Of a stretch of DNA of 64,000 nucleotides, positions 33,200 to 42,130 are shown piece after piece. The position numbers and the translations under genes are program-made. Location: contig NZ_JABMLF010000001.1 in the NCBI RefSeq assembly GCF_013205055.1, forward strand, positions 806,001 through 870,000, read 5' to 3'. The first letter of the stretch is position 1. Each line of letters begins with the position of its first letter. The DNA is from Rathayibacter sp. VKM Ac-2856 (GTDB lineage: Bacteria; Actinomycetota; Actinomycetes; Actinomycetales; Microbacteriaceae). A model generated the notes under the pieces. That model was not told the origin of the DNA, did no database searches, and worked only from the letters and a program-made list of their open reading frames with translations.

Positions 33200-34425
33200 C
33201 AGATGCCCAGCAGCACTTTCTGGAACTCGGCCTGGTAGTCCTTCTCCTCGTCCGCGGTGAGCGTGCGGAAGATGTGGGACTGCGCGAGCGTGTCCTCGTC
33301 GGGGAAGATCAGCTGGTTCTCGGCCAGCTCCGGGTCGATGCTCTCCATGGCGTCCTTCGCTCCGTCGACGGGGGTGATGTAGTTGACCCAGGCGGCCAGC
33401 TCGGCGGCGACCTCGGGCTCGTAGTAGTAGTTCATGAGCGCTTCGGCATTCGCCTTGCGCTGCGAGCCCATCGGCACGACGAAGGTGTCGTTCCACAGGG
33501 TCCCGCCCGAGTCGGGGAGCGCGAACTCCCACTTGTCGCCTGCCTCGGCGTTGATCAGCGTGATGTCCCCGGACCAGCAGATCGCGGCGAGGGTGTCCTC
33601 GTTCTGCAGGTCGTTGAGGTACGCGTTGCCCTTGATGTTGCGGATCTGACCGTCGTCGACCTGCTTGCGGAAGACGTCGATCGCGTTCATGTACTCGTCG
33701 TCGCCCCACGACCCGGCGATGTCGGTGCCCTGGGCGAGCATGATCAGCCCGATCGTGTCGCGCATCTCGCTCAGCACTCCGACGCGACCGCGCAGAGCCG
33801 GGTCCCAGAGGTCGTCGACGCTGGCGAGGCCGTTCGGGAGCTTCTCCTTGTTCCAGCAGATCCCGGCGAAGCCGGCCTGGAACGGGAGCGAGAGGTGGCG
33901 GCCGGGGTCGAAGTCCGGGTTCGCGAGCGAGGGCGTGAGGTTCGCGATGTTCGGGATGTTCGCGTGGTCCAGCTCCTGGATGTAGCCCCGCCGAGCGAGC
34001 CGCGAGACCATCCACTCCGTGAGGCAGACGGTGTCGGCGCCGATGTACTGGCCGAGGGCGAGCTGGTCCTTGACCTTGCCGTAGTAGGAGTTGTTGTCGT
34101 CGACCGCGACGTTGTAGGTGACGGAGATGCCGGACTGCTCCTCGAACGCCATCAGGGTCGGGTAGCCGCCCGCGTCGTCCTCGTCGAGGTAGGCGGGCCA
34201 GTTGTCCCAGACCAGCCTCGGGTCCGTGGCGGACTCGTCGACGGCGGCGGTCGGAGCGGCACGGGACACCGGTGCGCAGCCGGCGAGCGCCAGCGCACCG
34301 ACGCCCAGGCCGAGGCCGCCGAGGACGGCGCGCCGGGAGAGCATCGCCCGCCGCTCCCGCTCGTGTGAACGGGCGACGGCGATGGCCTCGCGGAGGACGG
34401 GGTCCCTCGGGAGAGGACGGGTCAT
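33199..34425 (-). CDS. potD: Polyamine-type ABC transporter substrate-binding lipoprotein (PotD-like)
   Basis: A 408-residue extracellular solute-binding protein. A 27-residue hydrophilic extension precedes a twin-arginine, lipobox signal: SRRAV at 30-34, a hydrophobic stretch, then LAGC with Cys50. This suggests export by Tat and anchoring as a lipoprotein. The mature part follows the PotD pattern (WDNWPAYLDE, YNVAVDDNNSYYGKV, CWSGDITLINAEAG, VPMGSQRKANAEALMNYYY). An internal ATG at residue 28 is an alternative start, but the upstream ATG has an AGGAGCC ribosome-binding site. First gene of the operon. Confidence 0.9.
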   Translation of the reverse strand: MTRPLPRDPVLREAIAVARSHERERRAMLSRRAVLGGLGLGVGALALAGCAPVSRAAPTAAVDESATDPRLVWDNWPAYLDEDDAGGYPTLMAFEEQSGISVTYNVAVDDNNSYYGKVKDQLALGQYIGADTVCLTEWMVSRLARRGYIQELDHANIPNIANLTPSLANPDFDPGRHLSLPFQAGFAGICWNKEKLPNGLASVDDLWDPALRGRVGVLSEMRDTIGLIMLAQGTDIAGSWGDDEYMNAIDVFRKQVDDGQIRNIKGNAYLNDLQNEDTLAAICWSGDITLINAEAGDKWEFALPDSGGTLWNDTFVVPMGSQRKANAEALMNYYYEPEVAAELAAWVNYITPVDGAKDAMESIDPELAENQLIFPDEDTLAQSHIFRTLTADEEKDYQAEFQKVLLGI

Positions 34426-34549
34426 GGCTGAGGCTCCTGACTGCGTCGGTGCTCGGGCCCACCGGCGTGAACGTGGGGAAATACTGGCACAGTGCTCGGA
34501 CGTCTGTCGATGCGAGACGGACGAGATCGGTCATCCGGAAACATGATCG

Positions 34550-37279
34550 TCACGAAATCCGCGTTCCGGACGCGTTCTGACCACCGATTCCTCCTGTTCG
34601 CGGCGACGGAGCGTCGGGCCACCGCGCGCGCTCGAGGCGTCCGTCGATCACCAGGAGCACCCGCTCCCCCGTGCAGAGCGGTGCCGGAGGGAGCGGACCG
34701 AGCACGACCCGCGCCTCCGCCACCGGGACGTCGAGCACGACGGGAGCGGCTGCGCGGAGGCGCTCGAGGCGCGCTCGCGCCGACGACCACTCGAGGACGG
34801 ATCCGAGGACGGCGGCACCGGGAGGGCACGCGTCCTCGGCCTGCGCGAGCGGGACCGCCGGGACTCCGCTCGCGGCGAGCCGCGCTCGCAGAGCCGCCAC
34901 GCGGTGGGTCAGGACGGCGAAGGGCGCCTCTCCCGTCGGGACGACCGGCACCCCGCTGCGGCGGTGGGACGGGGCCGGCGGAGGCGGCCCGAAGAGCTGG
35001 ATCCGCTCCCCGCGCCACCACCCCGCGCCCGCCGGGAGGTCGGCCCGGTACGGCTCGCCGTGCAGCGCCAGGAGCTGGTGCTCCTGCCGGTGCGCGGCGC
35101 GCAGGAGCAGCACGTCGTCGAAGGCGTCCCGAACGCCCGCGAGTCCGTCGGTGACGCGGCGGGCGCTCGCGACGATCGGCCGGGCTCCGGAGCGGAGCGC
35201 CGTCTGGAGGGCGTCGAGGAGCCGTCGGCGCTCCTCCTCGGTGCAGCGCCGCAGCAGCAGATCGAGGTCGTCGAGCAGAAGTGGGCCCCCGGCCCCCTCC
35301 GGGGCGAGGACCGCGTCCCACGCCTCCTCGGCGTCGAGCGGCCCGACGACGCGAGCACCGCCGAGCTGGGCGGCGACCACGCCGAGCGCGCCGCTGCGGC
35401 CGGCCCCGGAGGCTCCGAGCACGAGGAGCGAGCGCCGGTCCCACTCGACGACGTCCTGGCGCTGCTCTCCCGGGCGGTCGACCAGGCCGAGCGCGACCCG
35501 GTCCTCGCTCGCCCGCGCACTCGGAGGCAGCGGGATCCGCGCCGGAAGCGGATCGAGCCAGGGGCGGTGCACGGGAGCGTCCTCACCGGCCGCGAGGGCC
35601 GCCGCCGCGATGTCGCCCTCCTCCGCCAGCGCCGCCTGGGCGAGCCGCAGCCGTCCGCCGATCGAGACGACGCAGCGCCCGGCGGCTCCGTGCGGGATCC
35701 GGGCGGCGGCGTCCGACGCGACGAGCGAGCGCGAATCGGCCGTGTCGTGCACCCGGAGCGCGATCCGCAGCCCGCAGTTCGCCGCGACCGCGTCGCGCAC
35801 GACGCCGACCGGGCGCTGCGTGCAGAGAACGAGGTGGACGCCGAGCGAGCGCCCGCGCGCGGCGATGTCGGCGAAGGTGCGGTGCAGCTCCGGCGCGCGC
35901 TCGAGGACGACCGCGCACTCGTCGACGACGACGATCAGCCGCGTCAGCACACCGGGAGCCAGTCGGGCGATGTCCGGCACGCCGCGCTCCGCGAGGACGA
36001 TCTCGCGGCGCCGCAGCTCGGCGGCGATGCTCGCGAACGCGCGGGCGGCGCCCTCGGGATCGAGATCGGTGATCACCCCGGCGACGTGCGGGAGCCGTCG
36101 CAGTGCGGCGAACCCCGCTCCGCCCTTGAAGTCCGCGAGCAGGAAGGTCACGGCGGAGGGGCGGTAGCGCGCCGCCAGGGCGACGACCCACGCGATGAGC
36201 AGCTCGCTCTTCCCGCTCCCGGTCGTGCCGCCGACGACGGCGTGCGGTCCGTCCCGCACCAGATCGATCTCGAGGGGCCCCTCCGCGGTCCGCCCGAGCA
36301 GCACCGGGAGCCCGCCGGCGCCGTCGCCCCGGACCGGCATGCCGAGTGAGGAGAGCCGGACCGTGCCGGGCAGCTCCTGCGCTCCGGGCCCGTGCGCCGC
36401 AGCGAGGGACTCGGCGTGACGCCGCGCCTGCTCCGCGGAGACCCAGTCGACGACCAGCGCCTCCCGCACCCCCGCTCCGGCTCGGCCGACCGCGCTCGCG
36501 GGCTCCGCGCCGCCGACCTGGACGATGCAGCGGCACCGCGGAGGCAGCTCGGCCGCGGTGCGCGCGAGGGCGATGACGGAGTCGGCGGCCGTCGACGCGC
36601 CCGCCTCCACGACGGCGAGGCTGAGCGACGCCGTGGCCGAGCGCACGTGCGGAAGGGGTCGGACGCAGTCCCACGCGGCGCCGGCCGGCAGCTCGATGCG
36701 GAGGGAGTCCGGCGCGACGAGCTCCGCGACCTGCACCAGGAGCGCCCGCGCGAGGGCGCGGACGAGGACCGGCGGCCCGACGACGCCGATCCCGGCCGAG
36801 AGCGGGACCGTGAGCGGTCCGCCGCCACCCGCGGGCGCATCCTCGGCTTCCCGCGCCCGCCCGAGCACGACCTCGAAGCCGGTGGCCGACCGGCGCCAGC
36901 GGGCGTCCACCGGCACCCGGTGCTCGAGGACGTCGAGCGGCGGAGGCGACGCCCGGCGGAGCGCCGCCAGCTCCTCCGCCCGCACCCGCGCCGCGGCGGC
37001 GGCGTGCTCGGCCAGCTCCCGCGCGTAGCGCTCGGCCTCACGACGGGCCGTGCGGCGGCGCAGGCGTGCGCCCTCGAGGAAGGACGCGAGAGCGACGAGG
37101 GGGCCGAGCGCCGCGAGGGCGAGCGTGTACGGCGACGAGGTCAGCGCGTACAGGACGAGCGACGAGAGCACCGGCGTCAGCGCGGCGATCCACGGGAACG
37201 GCGGGCGGGGCGGGACCCTCGGCGGAGTCGGGGCCGGGAGGGGAGGCGGTCGCCTCTCGCCCGGGTGCTGGATCGTCAT
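34550..37279 (-). CDS. FtsK/SpoIIIE-type ATPase resembling the type VII secretion protein EccC
   Basis: A 909-residue membrane-anchored ATPase. Two predicted helices lie at about 29-49 and 51-69, followed by an Arg/Ala-rich coiled region, a layout like the EccC N-terminus. The first FtsK domain has an intact Walker A GGTTGSGKS (350-358) and a Walker B LIVVVDECA (448-456), with DFKGGAGF and CTQRP as in FtsK/EccC proteins. A second ATPase module at about 605-730 has a degenerate Walker A, GASGAGRS (622-629), with Arg for the catalytic Lys. EccC usually has three modules; this has two. It is last in an operon with FHA and PP2C genes. No WXG100 substrate gene is adjacent. Confidence 0.8.
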   Translation of the reverse strand: MTIQHPGERRPPPLPAPTPPRVPPRPPFPWIAALTPVLSSLVLYALTSSPYTLALAALGPLVALASFLEGARLRRRTARREAERYARELAEHAAAAARVRAEELAALRRASPPPLDVLEHRVPVDARWRRSATGFEVVLGRAREAEDAPAGGGGPLTVPLSAGIGVVGPPVLVRALARALLVQVAELVAPDSLRIELPAGAAWDCVRPLPHVRSATASLSLAVVEAGASTAADSVIALARTAAELPPRCRCIVQVGGAEPASAVGRAGAGVREALVVDWVSAEQARRHAESLAAAHGPGAQELPGTVRLSSLGMPVRGDGAGGLPVLLGRTAEGPLEIDLVRDGPHAVVGGTTGSGKSELLIAWVVALAARYRPSAVTFLLADFKGGAGFAALRRLPHVAGVITDLDPEGAARAFASIAAELRRREIVLAERGVPDIARLAPGVLTRLIVVVDECAVVLERAPELHRTFADIAARGRSLGVHLVLCTQRPVGVVRDAVAANCGLRIALRVHDTADSRSLVASDAAARIPHGAAGRCVVSIGGRLRLAQAALAEEGDIAAAALAAGEDAPVHRPWLDPLPARIPLPPSARASEDRVALGLVDRPGEQRQDVVEWDRRSLLVLGASGAGRSGALGVVAAQLGGARVVGPLDAEEAWDAVLAPEGAGGPLLLDDLDLLLRRCTEEERRRLLDALQTALRSGARPIVASARRVTDGLAGVRDAFDDVLLLRAAHRQEHQLLALHGEPYRADLPAGAGWWRGERIQLFGPPPPAPSHRRSGVPVVPTGEAPFAVLTHRVAALRARLAASGVPAVPLAQAEDACPPGAAVLGSVLEWSSARARLERLRAAAPVVLDVPVAEARVVLGPLPPAPLCTGERVLLVIDGRLERARWPDAPSPRTGGIGGQNASGTRIS

Positions 37280-37316
37280 GCGACCAGAGAAGCGGACGCC
37301 GCTCCCCCGCGGCGGG

Positions 37317-37919
37317 TCAGCGGGTGATCGGTGGACGGTTCGAGGCTGTGGAGGAGCCCTCCACCCGCTCCACCGCCATCTCGACCGACGAGAGGAGCAG
37401 TCTGCTGCCGATCTTCGCGCGATAGCGCCGCCCGGCCTCGAGCGGGAGCGGAGCCTGCGTGGGCGCGACGAGCACCGAGCCGTTCGCCGACCAGCGATCG
37501 CTGACCCAGAGCCCACCCTCGTCGAAGCCGAACTCGAGGTGCGTCTTCGAGAGCGAGCGGGTCGGGTCGGGCACGGCGAGGATGTGGCGGAAGCTCTCCC
37601 CGGGGTCCGGGAGCGGCTGACGGCCGATGAGTCCGTTGCCGGTGACGATGGCGTGCTGACCGGACGCGAAGATCAGACGCACGAGCCCCTGGCTCGGCGG
37701 GGCCATCGGCGCGCCCGGCGCGGGCCGACGATGCCGACCCGGTGCGAGGCCCGGCAGCCAGGCCCGGCGGGACGGGTCGAGGACGGTGGTGTCACCGGAG
37801 GAGGCAGGACGGGACGCGCCTCGGGTGGCGTGCGGGGCCACCGGGGTGCCGCACTCGCCGCAGAGGATCGCCCCGGCGTCGAGGGTGGAGCCACACGTGC
37901 TGCAGATCACCGAGTTCAC
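37317..37919 (-). CDS. Zinc-ribbon FHA-domain protein
   Basis: A 200-residue protein with an N-terminal zinc ribbon (Cys6, Cys9, Cys20, Cys23 in CSTC and CGEC), a disordered Pro/Arg-rich linker of about 60 residues, and an FHA domain at about 90-190. The phosphothreonine-binding features are GLIGRQP, the SLSKTHLEF strand and DRWSANGS, matching the GR, SxxH and NG signature. It should read threonine phosphorylation, which fits the neighbouring PP2C phosphatase. No kinase gene is in the window. The GTG start at 37919 has AGGAGG upstream. Confidence 0.87.
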   Translation of the reverse strand: MNSVICSTCGSTLDAGAILCGECGTPVAPHATRGASRPASSGDTTVLDPSRRAWLPGLAPGRHRRPAPGAPMAPPSQGLVRLIFASGQHAIVTGNGLIGRQPLPDPGESFRHILAVPDPTRSLSKTHLEFGFDEGGLWVSDRWSANGSVLVAPTQAPLPLEAGRRYRAKIGSRLLLSSVEMAVERVEGSSTASNRPPITR

Positions 37920-37970
37920 CCTCCTCTCCCCATGGTAACCGCGGTCCGGTCGCGTCTTCCGGGACGCCGA

Positions 37971-38780
37971 TCAGTCGTCGGCCCCGGTGACGGCGAGGAC
38001 GTCGACGACGATGACCGTGACGTTGTCCCGGCCGCCGTTCCCGAGCGCCGCCTCGACGAGCTCGTCCGCCGCCTCCTGGGCGGTCGCGGCGGTCGAGAGC
38101 ACGTGCTCGAGACCCGCGTCGGTGAGCTCCTTGGTCAGCCCGTCTGAGCAGACCAGGAGTCGCGACGGAGCGATCACGGGGACCAACCGGTAGTCGGGGA
38201 CGGGCGGCTCGTGGAAGCCGACGGCCCGGGTGATCACGTTGCTGTGCGGGTGCACGTCCGCCTCGTCCCGCGAGATGAGGCCGGCGTCGACGAGCTCCTG
38301 GACGATCGAGTGGTCGACCGTCAGCTGCACCAGGGCTCCCTGGACGCAGAGGTAGACGCGCGAGTCGCCGATGTTGAAGACGGACCAGTAGGGCTCGCCG
38401 CCCACGACGGTGAGCGCTGCTCCGGTGACGGTGGTGCCGGTGCCGCCGTCCGCCGTCCGGGACTGACGGGCGATGTCGTCGACCGCCTCGCGGAGCGCGC
38501 GATCGATCTCCTCCGCGCCCACCGTCGCTCCGGTCGCGGCGAGCGAGAGCCGCGACACGACGGCGTCGCTGGCCACCTCGCCGGCGGCGTGACCGCCCAT
38601 CCCGTCGGCGACGGCGAAGAGCGGGGACTTCGCGAGGTAGCTGTCCTCGTTCGCACTCCGGACGAGACCGACCTCGGTGCGGGCCGCCCAGCCGAGCGTC
38701 ACCTCCGCGGAGGGAGCGTCGGAGGACCAGGCCGAGACGGGGACGGTCACCGACGCTCGGCTGCGGCCGATCTGCGTCAT
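37971..38780 (-). CDS. PP2C-family protein serine/threonine phosphatase
   Basis: A 269-residue soluble phosphatase. The metal-binding motifs are RSANEDSYL near 41-49, ADGMGGHAAGE at 58-68, CSDGLTKEL and GGRDNVTVI. Family members dephosphorylate Ser/Thr on proteins and counter Hanks-type kinases. The ATG at 38780 was chosen because the conserved domain starts soon after; an open extension upstream crosses the promoter region. It is the first gene of an operon with the FHA and FtsK/EccC-like genes. Confidence 0.9.
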   Translation of the reverse strand: MTQIGRSRASVTVPVSAWSSDAPSAEVTLGWAARTEVGLVRSANEDSYLAKSPLFAVADGMGGHAAGEVASDAVVSRLSLAATGATVGAEEIDRALREAVDDIARQSRTADGGTGTTVTGAALTVVGGEPYWSVFNIGDSRVYLCVQGALVQLTVDHSIVQELVDAGLISRDEADVHPHSNVITRAVGFHEPPVPDYRLVPVIAPSRLLVCSDGLTKELTDAGLEHVLSTAATAQEAADELVEAALGNGGRDNVTVIVVDVLAVTGADD

Positions 38781-38829
38781 CGCGTCTCCTCGCCTCCGCC
38801 GGCGCCGCGCGTGCGGGCCGATCCCTCCG

Positions 38830-38835
38830 ATGCTA
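38830..38835 (-). promoter_or_regulatory. -10 box (TAGCAT) for the PP2C-FHA-FtsK operon
   Basis: TAGCAT on the minus strand lies inside a small palindrome CCGAT-GCT-ATCGG, about 50 bases before the PP2C start. Unlike most promoters here it would give a leader of some 40 bases. Confidence 0.4.
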
Positions 38836-39005
38836 TCGGCTGCGGAGGCGGCGCCGATGCCCGTGCACCACCGGTGCCGAGCCGCCAGCGCATCTCCGAA
38901 CCAGGAGCAGGAGAGCGCTCCCCCCACGGCGGATTCCGTCTCCCGAGACCGCTCCCCGATGCGGATTCACTTGCCGGTGCCCGCCGGGGCTGCCAGGATC
39001 ATCGC

Positions 39006-39485
39006 ATGAGCCCCTCCCGCCCTCCTTCCTCGCGCCCGCTCCAGCTGGACGACGTGTCCAAGGCGATCATCGAGCAGCTGCAGGCCGACGGGCGGCGCTC
39101 CTACGCCGAGATCGGCAAGGCGGTCGGGCTGAGCGAGGCGGCGGTCCGCCAGCGGGTGCAGAAGCTGACGGAGTCGGGCGTCATGCAGATCGTCGCCGTG
39201 ACCGATCCGATGCAGCTCGGCTTCTACCGCCAGGCCATGATCGGCGTCCGCGTGACGGGCGACACCCGAGTCGTCGCGGACAGCCTCGCGGCGATCCCCG
39301 CCGTCGACTACGTCGTCCTCACCGCGGGCACCTTCGACATCCTCGCCGAGGTCGTCTGCGAGAACGACGACGATCTGATCGCCCTGCTCAACCAGGAGAT
39401 CCGCTCGCTCCCGGGGGTCCTCTCGACCGAGACCTTCGTCTATCTGAAACTCCACAAGCAGTTCTACAACTGGGGAACGCGGTAA
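39006..39485 (+). CDS. Lrp/AsnC-family transcriptional regulator
   Basis: A 159-residue regulator. The N-terminal helix-turn-helix covers about 15-60 (YAEIGKAVGLSEAAVRQRVQKL), and the C-terminal RAM ligand-binding domain about 75-150. Lrp family members sense amino acids or related amines and usually control a linked gene. Here the aminotransferase gene starts 3 bases after the stop codon, so it is the likely target or partner. A CAGGAT hexamer ends 6 bases before the ATG. Confidence 0.9.
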   Translation: MSPSRPPSSRPLQLDDVSKAIIEQLQADGRRSYAEIGKAVGLSEAAVRQRVQKLTESGVMQIVAVTDPMQLGFYRQAMIGVRVTGDTRVVADSLAAIPAVDYVVLTAGTFDILAEVVCENDDDLIALLNQEIRSLPGVLSTETFVYLKLHKQFYNWGTR

Positions 39486-39488
39486 CCG

Positions 39489-40934
39489 ATGACCACAGAG
39501 ACAGCATTCTCGACCCAGGGCCTCGCCTCGGGCGATCCGGTGAAGGGCGAGGACGCCCCGGCCGGATTCGACGACGCGGCACTGCAGAAGAAGGCCAAGG
39601 ACCACCTCTGGATGCACTTCACCCGGCAGTCGGTGATGGACTCGGGCGCCGGAGTGCCCATCATCACCCGGGGCGAGGGCCACCACATCTGGGACAGCAC
39701 GGGTCGGAAGTACTTCGACGGGCTCTCCGGGCTCTTCGTCGTCAACGCCGGCCACGGCCGACGGCGGCTCGCGGAGGCGGCCGCCAAGCAGGCGTCCGAG
39801 CTCTCGTTCTTCCCGCTCTGGTCGTACGCCACCCCGTCCGCCATCGAGCTCGCCGATCGTCTGGCCGATCACGCGCCGGGCGATCTCAACCGGGTGTTCT
39901 TCTCCACCGGCGGAGGCGAGGCCGTCGAGACGGCCTTCAAGCTGGCGAAGCACTTCTGGAAGCTGCAGGGCAAGCCCGGCAAGCACAAGGTGATCTCGCG
40001 CTCGGTGGCCTACCACGGCACTCCGCAGGGCGCCCTGGCGATCACCGGCATCCCCGCGATGAAAGCGATGTTCGAGCCGCTCGTCCCGGGTGGCTTCCGC
40101 GTCCCGAACACGAACTTCTACCGGGCTCCGCAGCACGGCGACGACCTCGAGGCCTTCGGCGTCTGGGCGGCCGACCGCATCGAGGAGATGATCGAGTTCG
40201 AGGGCCCCGACACGGTCGCCGCGGTCTTCCTCGAGCCGGTGCAGAACTCCGGCGGCTGCTTCCCGCCGCCGCCCGGCTACTTCCAGCGGGTCCGCGAGAT
40301 CTGCGATCGGCACGACGTCCTCCTCGTCTCGGACGAGGTGATCTGCGCCTTCGGGCGGATCGGCCACATGTTCGCCTGCGACGAGTACGGCTACGTACCC
40401 GACATGATCACCTGCGCCAAGGGCATGACGAGCGGCTACTCCCCCATCGGCGCGACGATCGTGAGCGATCGCCTCTACGAGCCGTTCCGGCACGGCGAGG
40501 TCTCCTTCCCGCACGGCTACACCTTCGGCGGCCACCCCGTCTCGGCGGCGGTCGCCCTCGAGAACCTCGACATCTTCGAGGAGGAGAAGCTCAACGAGAA
40601 CGTGCGGGAGAACTCCCCGCTCTTCCGCTCCACGCTCGAGAAGCTGCTCGACCTGCCGATCGTCGGCGACGTCCGCGGCGCCGGCTATTTCTTCGGGATC
40701 GAGCTGGTCAAGGACAAGGCGACGAAGGAGACCTTCAATGCGGAGGAGTCGGAGCGACTGCTCCGCGGCTTCCTCTCGAAGGCGCTCTTCGACGCCGGTC
40801 TCTACTGCCGGGCCGACGACCGCGGCGACCCCGTCGTGCAGCTCGCGCCGCCCCTCACGATCGGGCCGAAGGAGTTCGACGAGATCGAGCAGATCCTGCG
40901 CTCGGTCCTGACCGAGGCCTGGGCCCGCCTCTGA
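39489..40934 (+). CDS. Class III aminotransferase, putrescine/omega-amino acid:pyruvate type
   Basis: A 481-residue PLP enzyme. The PLP lysine is Lys311 in ITCAKGMTSGYSP, and Asp282 in LLVSDEVICAFGR contacts the cofactor. FFSTGGGEAVETAFKLAK binds phosphate. The WMHFTRQ N-terminal segment and GYSPIGATI follow the putrescine-pyruvate or beta-alanine-pyruvate transaminase group rather than GabT. With an Lrp regulator immediately upstream and a polyamine transporter 5 kb away, a role in putrescine or similar amine breakdown is plausible but not proven. Confidence 0.88.
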   Translation: MTTETAFSTQGLASGDPVKGEDAPAGFDDAALQKKAKDHLWMHFTRQSVMDSGAGVPIITRGEGHHIWDSTGRKYFDGLSGLFVVNAGHGRRRLAEAAAKQASELSFFPLWSYATPSAIELADRLADHAPGDLNRVFFSTGGGEAVETAFKLAKHFWKLQGKPGKHKVISRSVAYHGTPQGALAITGIPAMKAMFEPLVPGGFRVPNTNFYRAPQHGDDLEAFGVWAADRIEEMIEFEGPDTVAAVFLEPVQNSGGCFPPPPGYFQRVREICDRHDVLLVSDEVICAFGRIGHMFACDEYGYVPDMITCAKGMTSGYSPIGATIVSDRLYEPFRHGEVSFPHGYTFGGHPVSAAVALENLDIFEEEKLNENVRENSPLFRSTLEKLLDLPIVGDVRGAGYFFGIELVKDKATKETFNAEESERLLRGFLSKALFDAGLYCRADDRGDPVVQLAPPLTIGPKEFDEIEQILRSVLTEAWARL

Positions 40935-40939
40935 CGCTG

Positions 40940-40969
40940 GCGGACGCCGCCTGAGCGGTCGGCGTCCGC
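40940..40969. terminator. Bidirectional terminator between aminotransferase and DUF4192 genes
   Basis: GCGGACGCCG and CGGCGTCCGC form a 10-bp stem with a 10-base loop, 5 bases after the aminotransferase stop codon and 9 bases from the stop of the converging gene. Confidence 0.65.
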
Positions 40970-40978
40970 GCCGGAGCG

Positions 40979-41890
40979 TCATGCCGCTCGCGGCGCGGCG
41001 GCGGTCCACGGGCACGGCTCGCCGCGCTCGAGGGCTGCGGTGAGCAGGCGGGCGGAGTGATCGTGCGGGTCCAGACGCAGCGACTCCTGCGCCAGGGCGG
41101 CCGCGCGATCGACGCGCCCCGCCGACCAGTGCAGTGAGGCGAGCAGCACCAGCAGTGCGCACCGCTCGGTCGTCGGCGCCGCCGCGGCGGCACGCGCGAC
41201 GAGTGCCGAGGCCGCCCGCGAGGTGAGAGGCTCCGATTGCGTGAGCCGGTGCAGCGCGCGCTGCCGCCACTCGTCGCGCTGTGCGCAGACGATCAGGACG
41301 GCGAGCGTCCGGGGACGCACTCGGCGGGCAGGGCGCGCTGCCGCAGCGACCAGCAGTGCGCTCGCGTCCTCGAGGAGCGGCGCCGGCAGCTCCGCCCGGG
41401 GATGCCGGTCGAGCAGCGTGTCGACCTCCGCCGCGACGGACAGCGCCTCTTCCGCTCGGACGACGGGCAGCAGGGTCGCGGACAGGCGGGCCGGCACCGG
41501 CCGCGTCGACGACGCGCCGCACTCCGCCGGTGCGGCGACCGGCGGGTCGGACACGACCACGACCTCGGCGGGGAGACCGATGTCGCGCGCCCGGTCCGCC
41601 AGCGCTCCGACGAGCGCCTCGCCCGACCGCGACCGCCCACGATCTCCCAGGAGCGCGATGACGAGCCGCTCGGGTCGACCGAAGCGACCGAGAGCACCGA
41701 TCCAGGCGCGAGCGGCAGGCGTCGGATCGCCGGCGGTGATGTCGAAGCGGAGCGCGCCCGTCGGCGTCCCGCCCCGCAGCGGGACGAGCACGATGCTCTC
41801 CTGCGGGAGACGGCCGACGAGTCGTGGGAGCGCCGCGAGCACGGCGCCGTGGACGGTGGAGAGTGCGGAAGGCGATGAGGTGAGTGGCAT
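40979..41890 (-). CDS. DUF4192-family protein
   Basis: A 303-residue protein of an actinobacterial family without known function. The N-terminal region LVGRLPQESIVLVPLRGG and a central Ala/Arg-rich helical part match DUF4192. The last 70 residues (LVLLASLHWSAGRVDRAAALAQESLRLDP, core HWSAGRVDRAAALA) look like a TPR-type helical pair. No signal peptide or membrane helix is visible. The ATG at 41890 has CAGCAT 6 bases upstream. It is divergent from ogt, 240 bases away. Confidence 0.75.
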   Translation of the reverse strand: MPLTSSPSALSTVHGAVLAALPRLVGRLPQESIVLVPLRGGTPTGALRFDITAGDPTPAARAWIGALGRFGRPERLVIALLGDRGRSRSGEALVGALADRARDIGLPAEVVVVSDPPVAAPAECGASSTRPVPARLSATLLPVVRAEEALSVAAEVDTLLDRHPRAELPAPLLEDASALLVAAAARPARRVRPRTLAVLIVCAQRDEWRQRALHRLTQSEPLTSRAASALVARAAAAAPTTERCALLVLLASLHWSAGRVDRAAALAQESLRLDPHDHSARLLTAALERGEPCPWTAAAPRAA

Positions 41891-41896
41891 GCGGCG

Positions 41897-41902
41897 ATGC
41901 TG
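41897..41902 (-). promoter_or_regulatory. -10 box (CAGCAT) for the DUF4192 gene
   Basis: It ends 6 bases before the ATG at 41890. It is a CANNNT variant of the local motif. Confidence 0.35.
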
Positions 41903-42118
41903 GCCGTCTCCGGGCCGTCGCGGGGAGGACCCGGGGACCGTCCTCGGAGAGATCGGCGGACCCTCGCCTGTGGAGGAGGTCACCGCGGGCACAGCGACGT
42001 CTCGCCCGCTCCGCGGGCCGCTCGATCAGCAGAGGGAGGACGCTCCTCCACAGCAGGCCCGTCTGCCCGGCCGTCCACCGATGTCCGATTCCCGCCGGTC
42101 GCGACCGGGCGGCGCGGA

Positions 42119-42124
42119 TACTCT
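42119..42124 (+). promoter_or_regulatory. -10 box (TACTCT) for ogt-tag
   Basis: It ends 6 bases before the ATG at 42131. Ogt and Tag would be read from one leaderless transcript. Confidence 0.45.
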
Positions 42125-42130
42125 CGGGGC

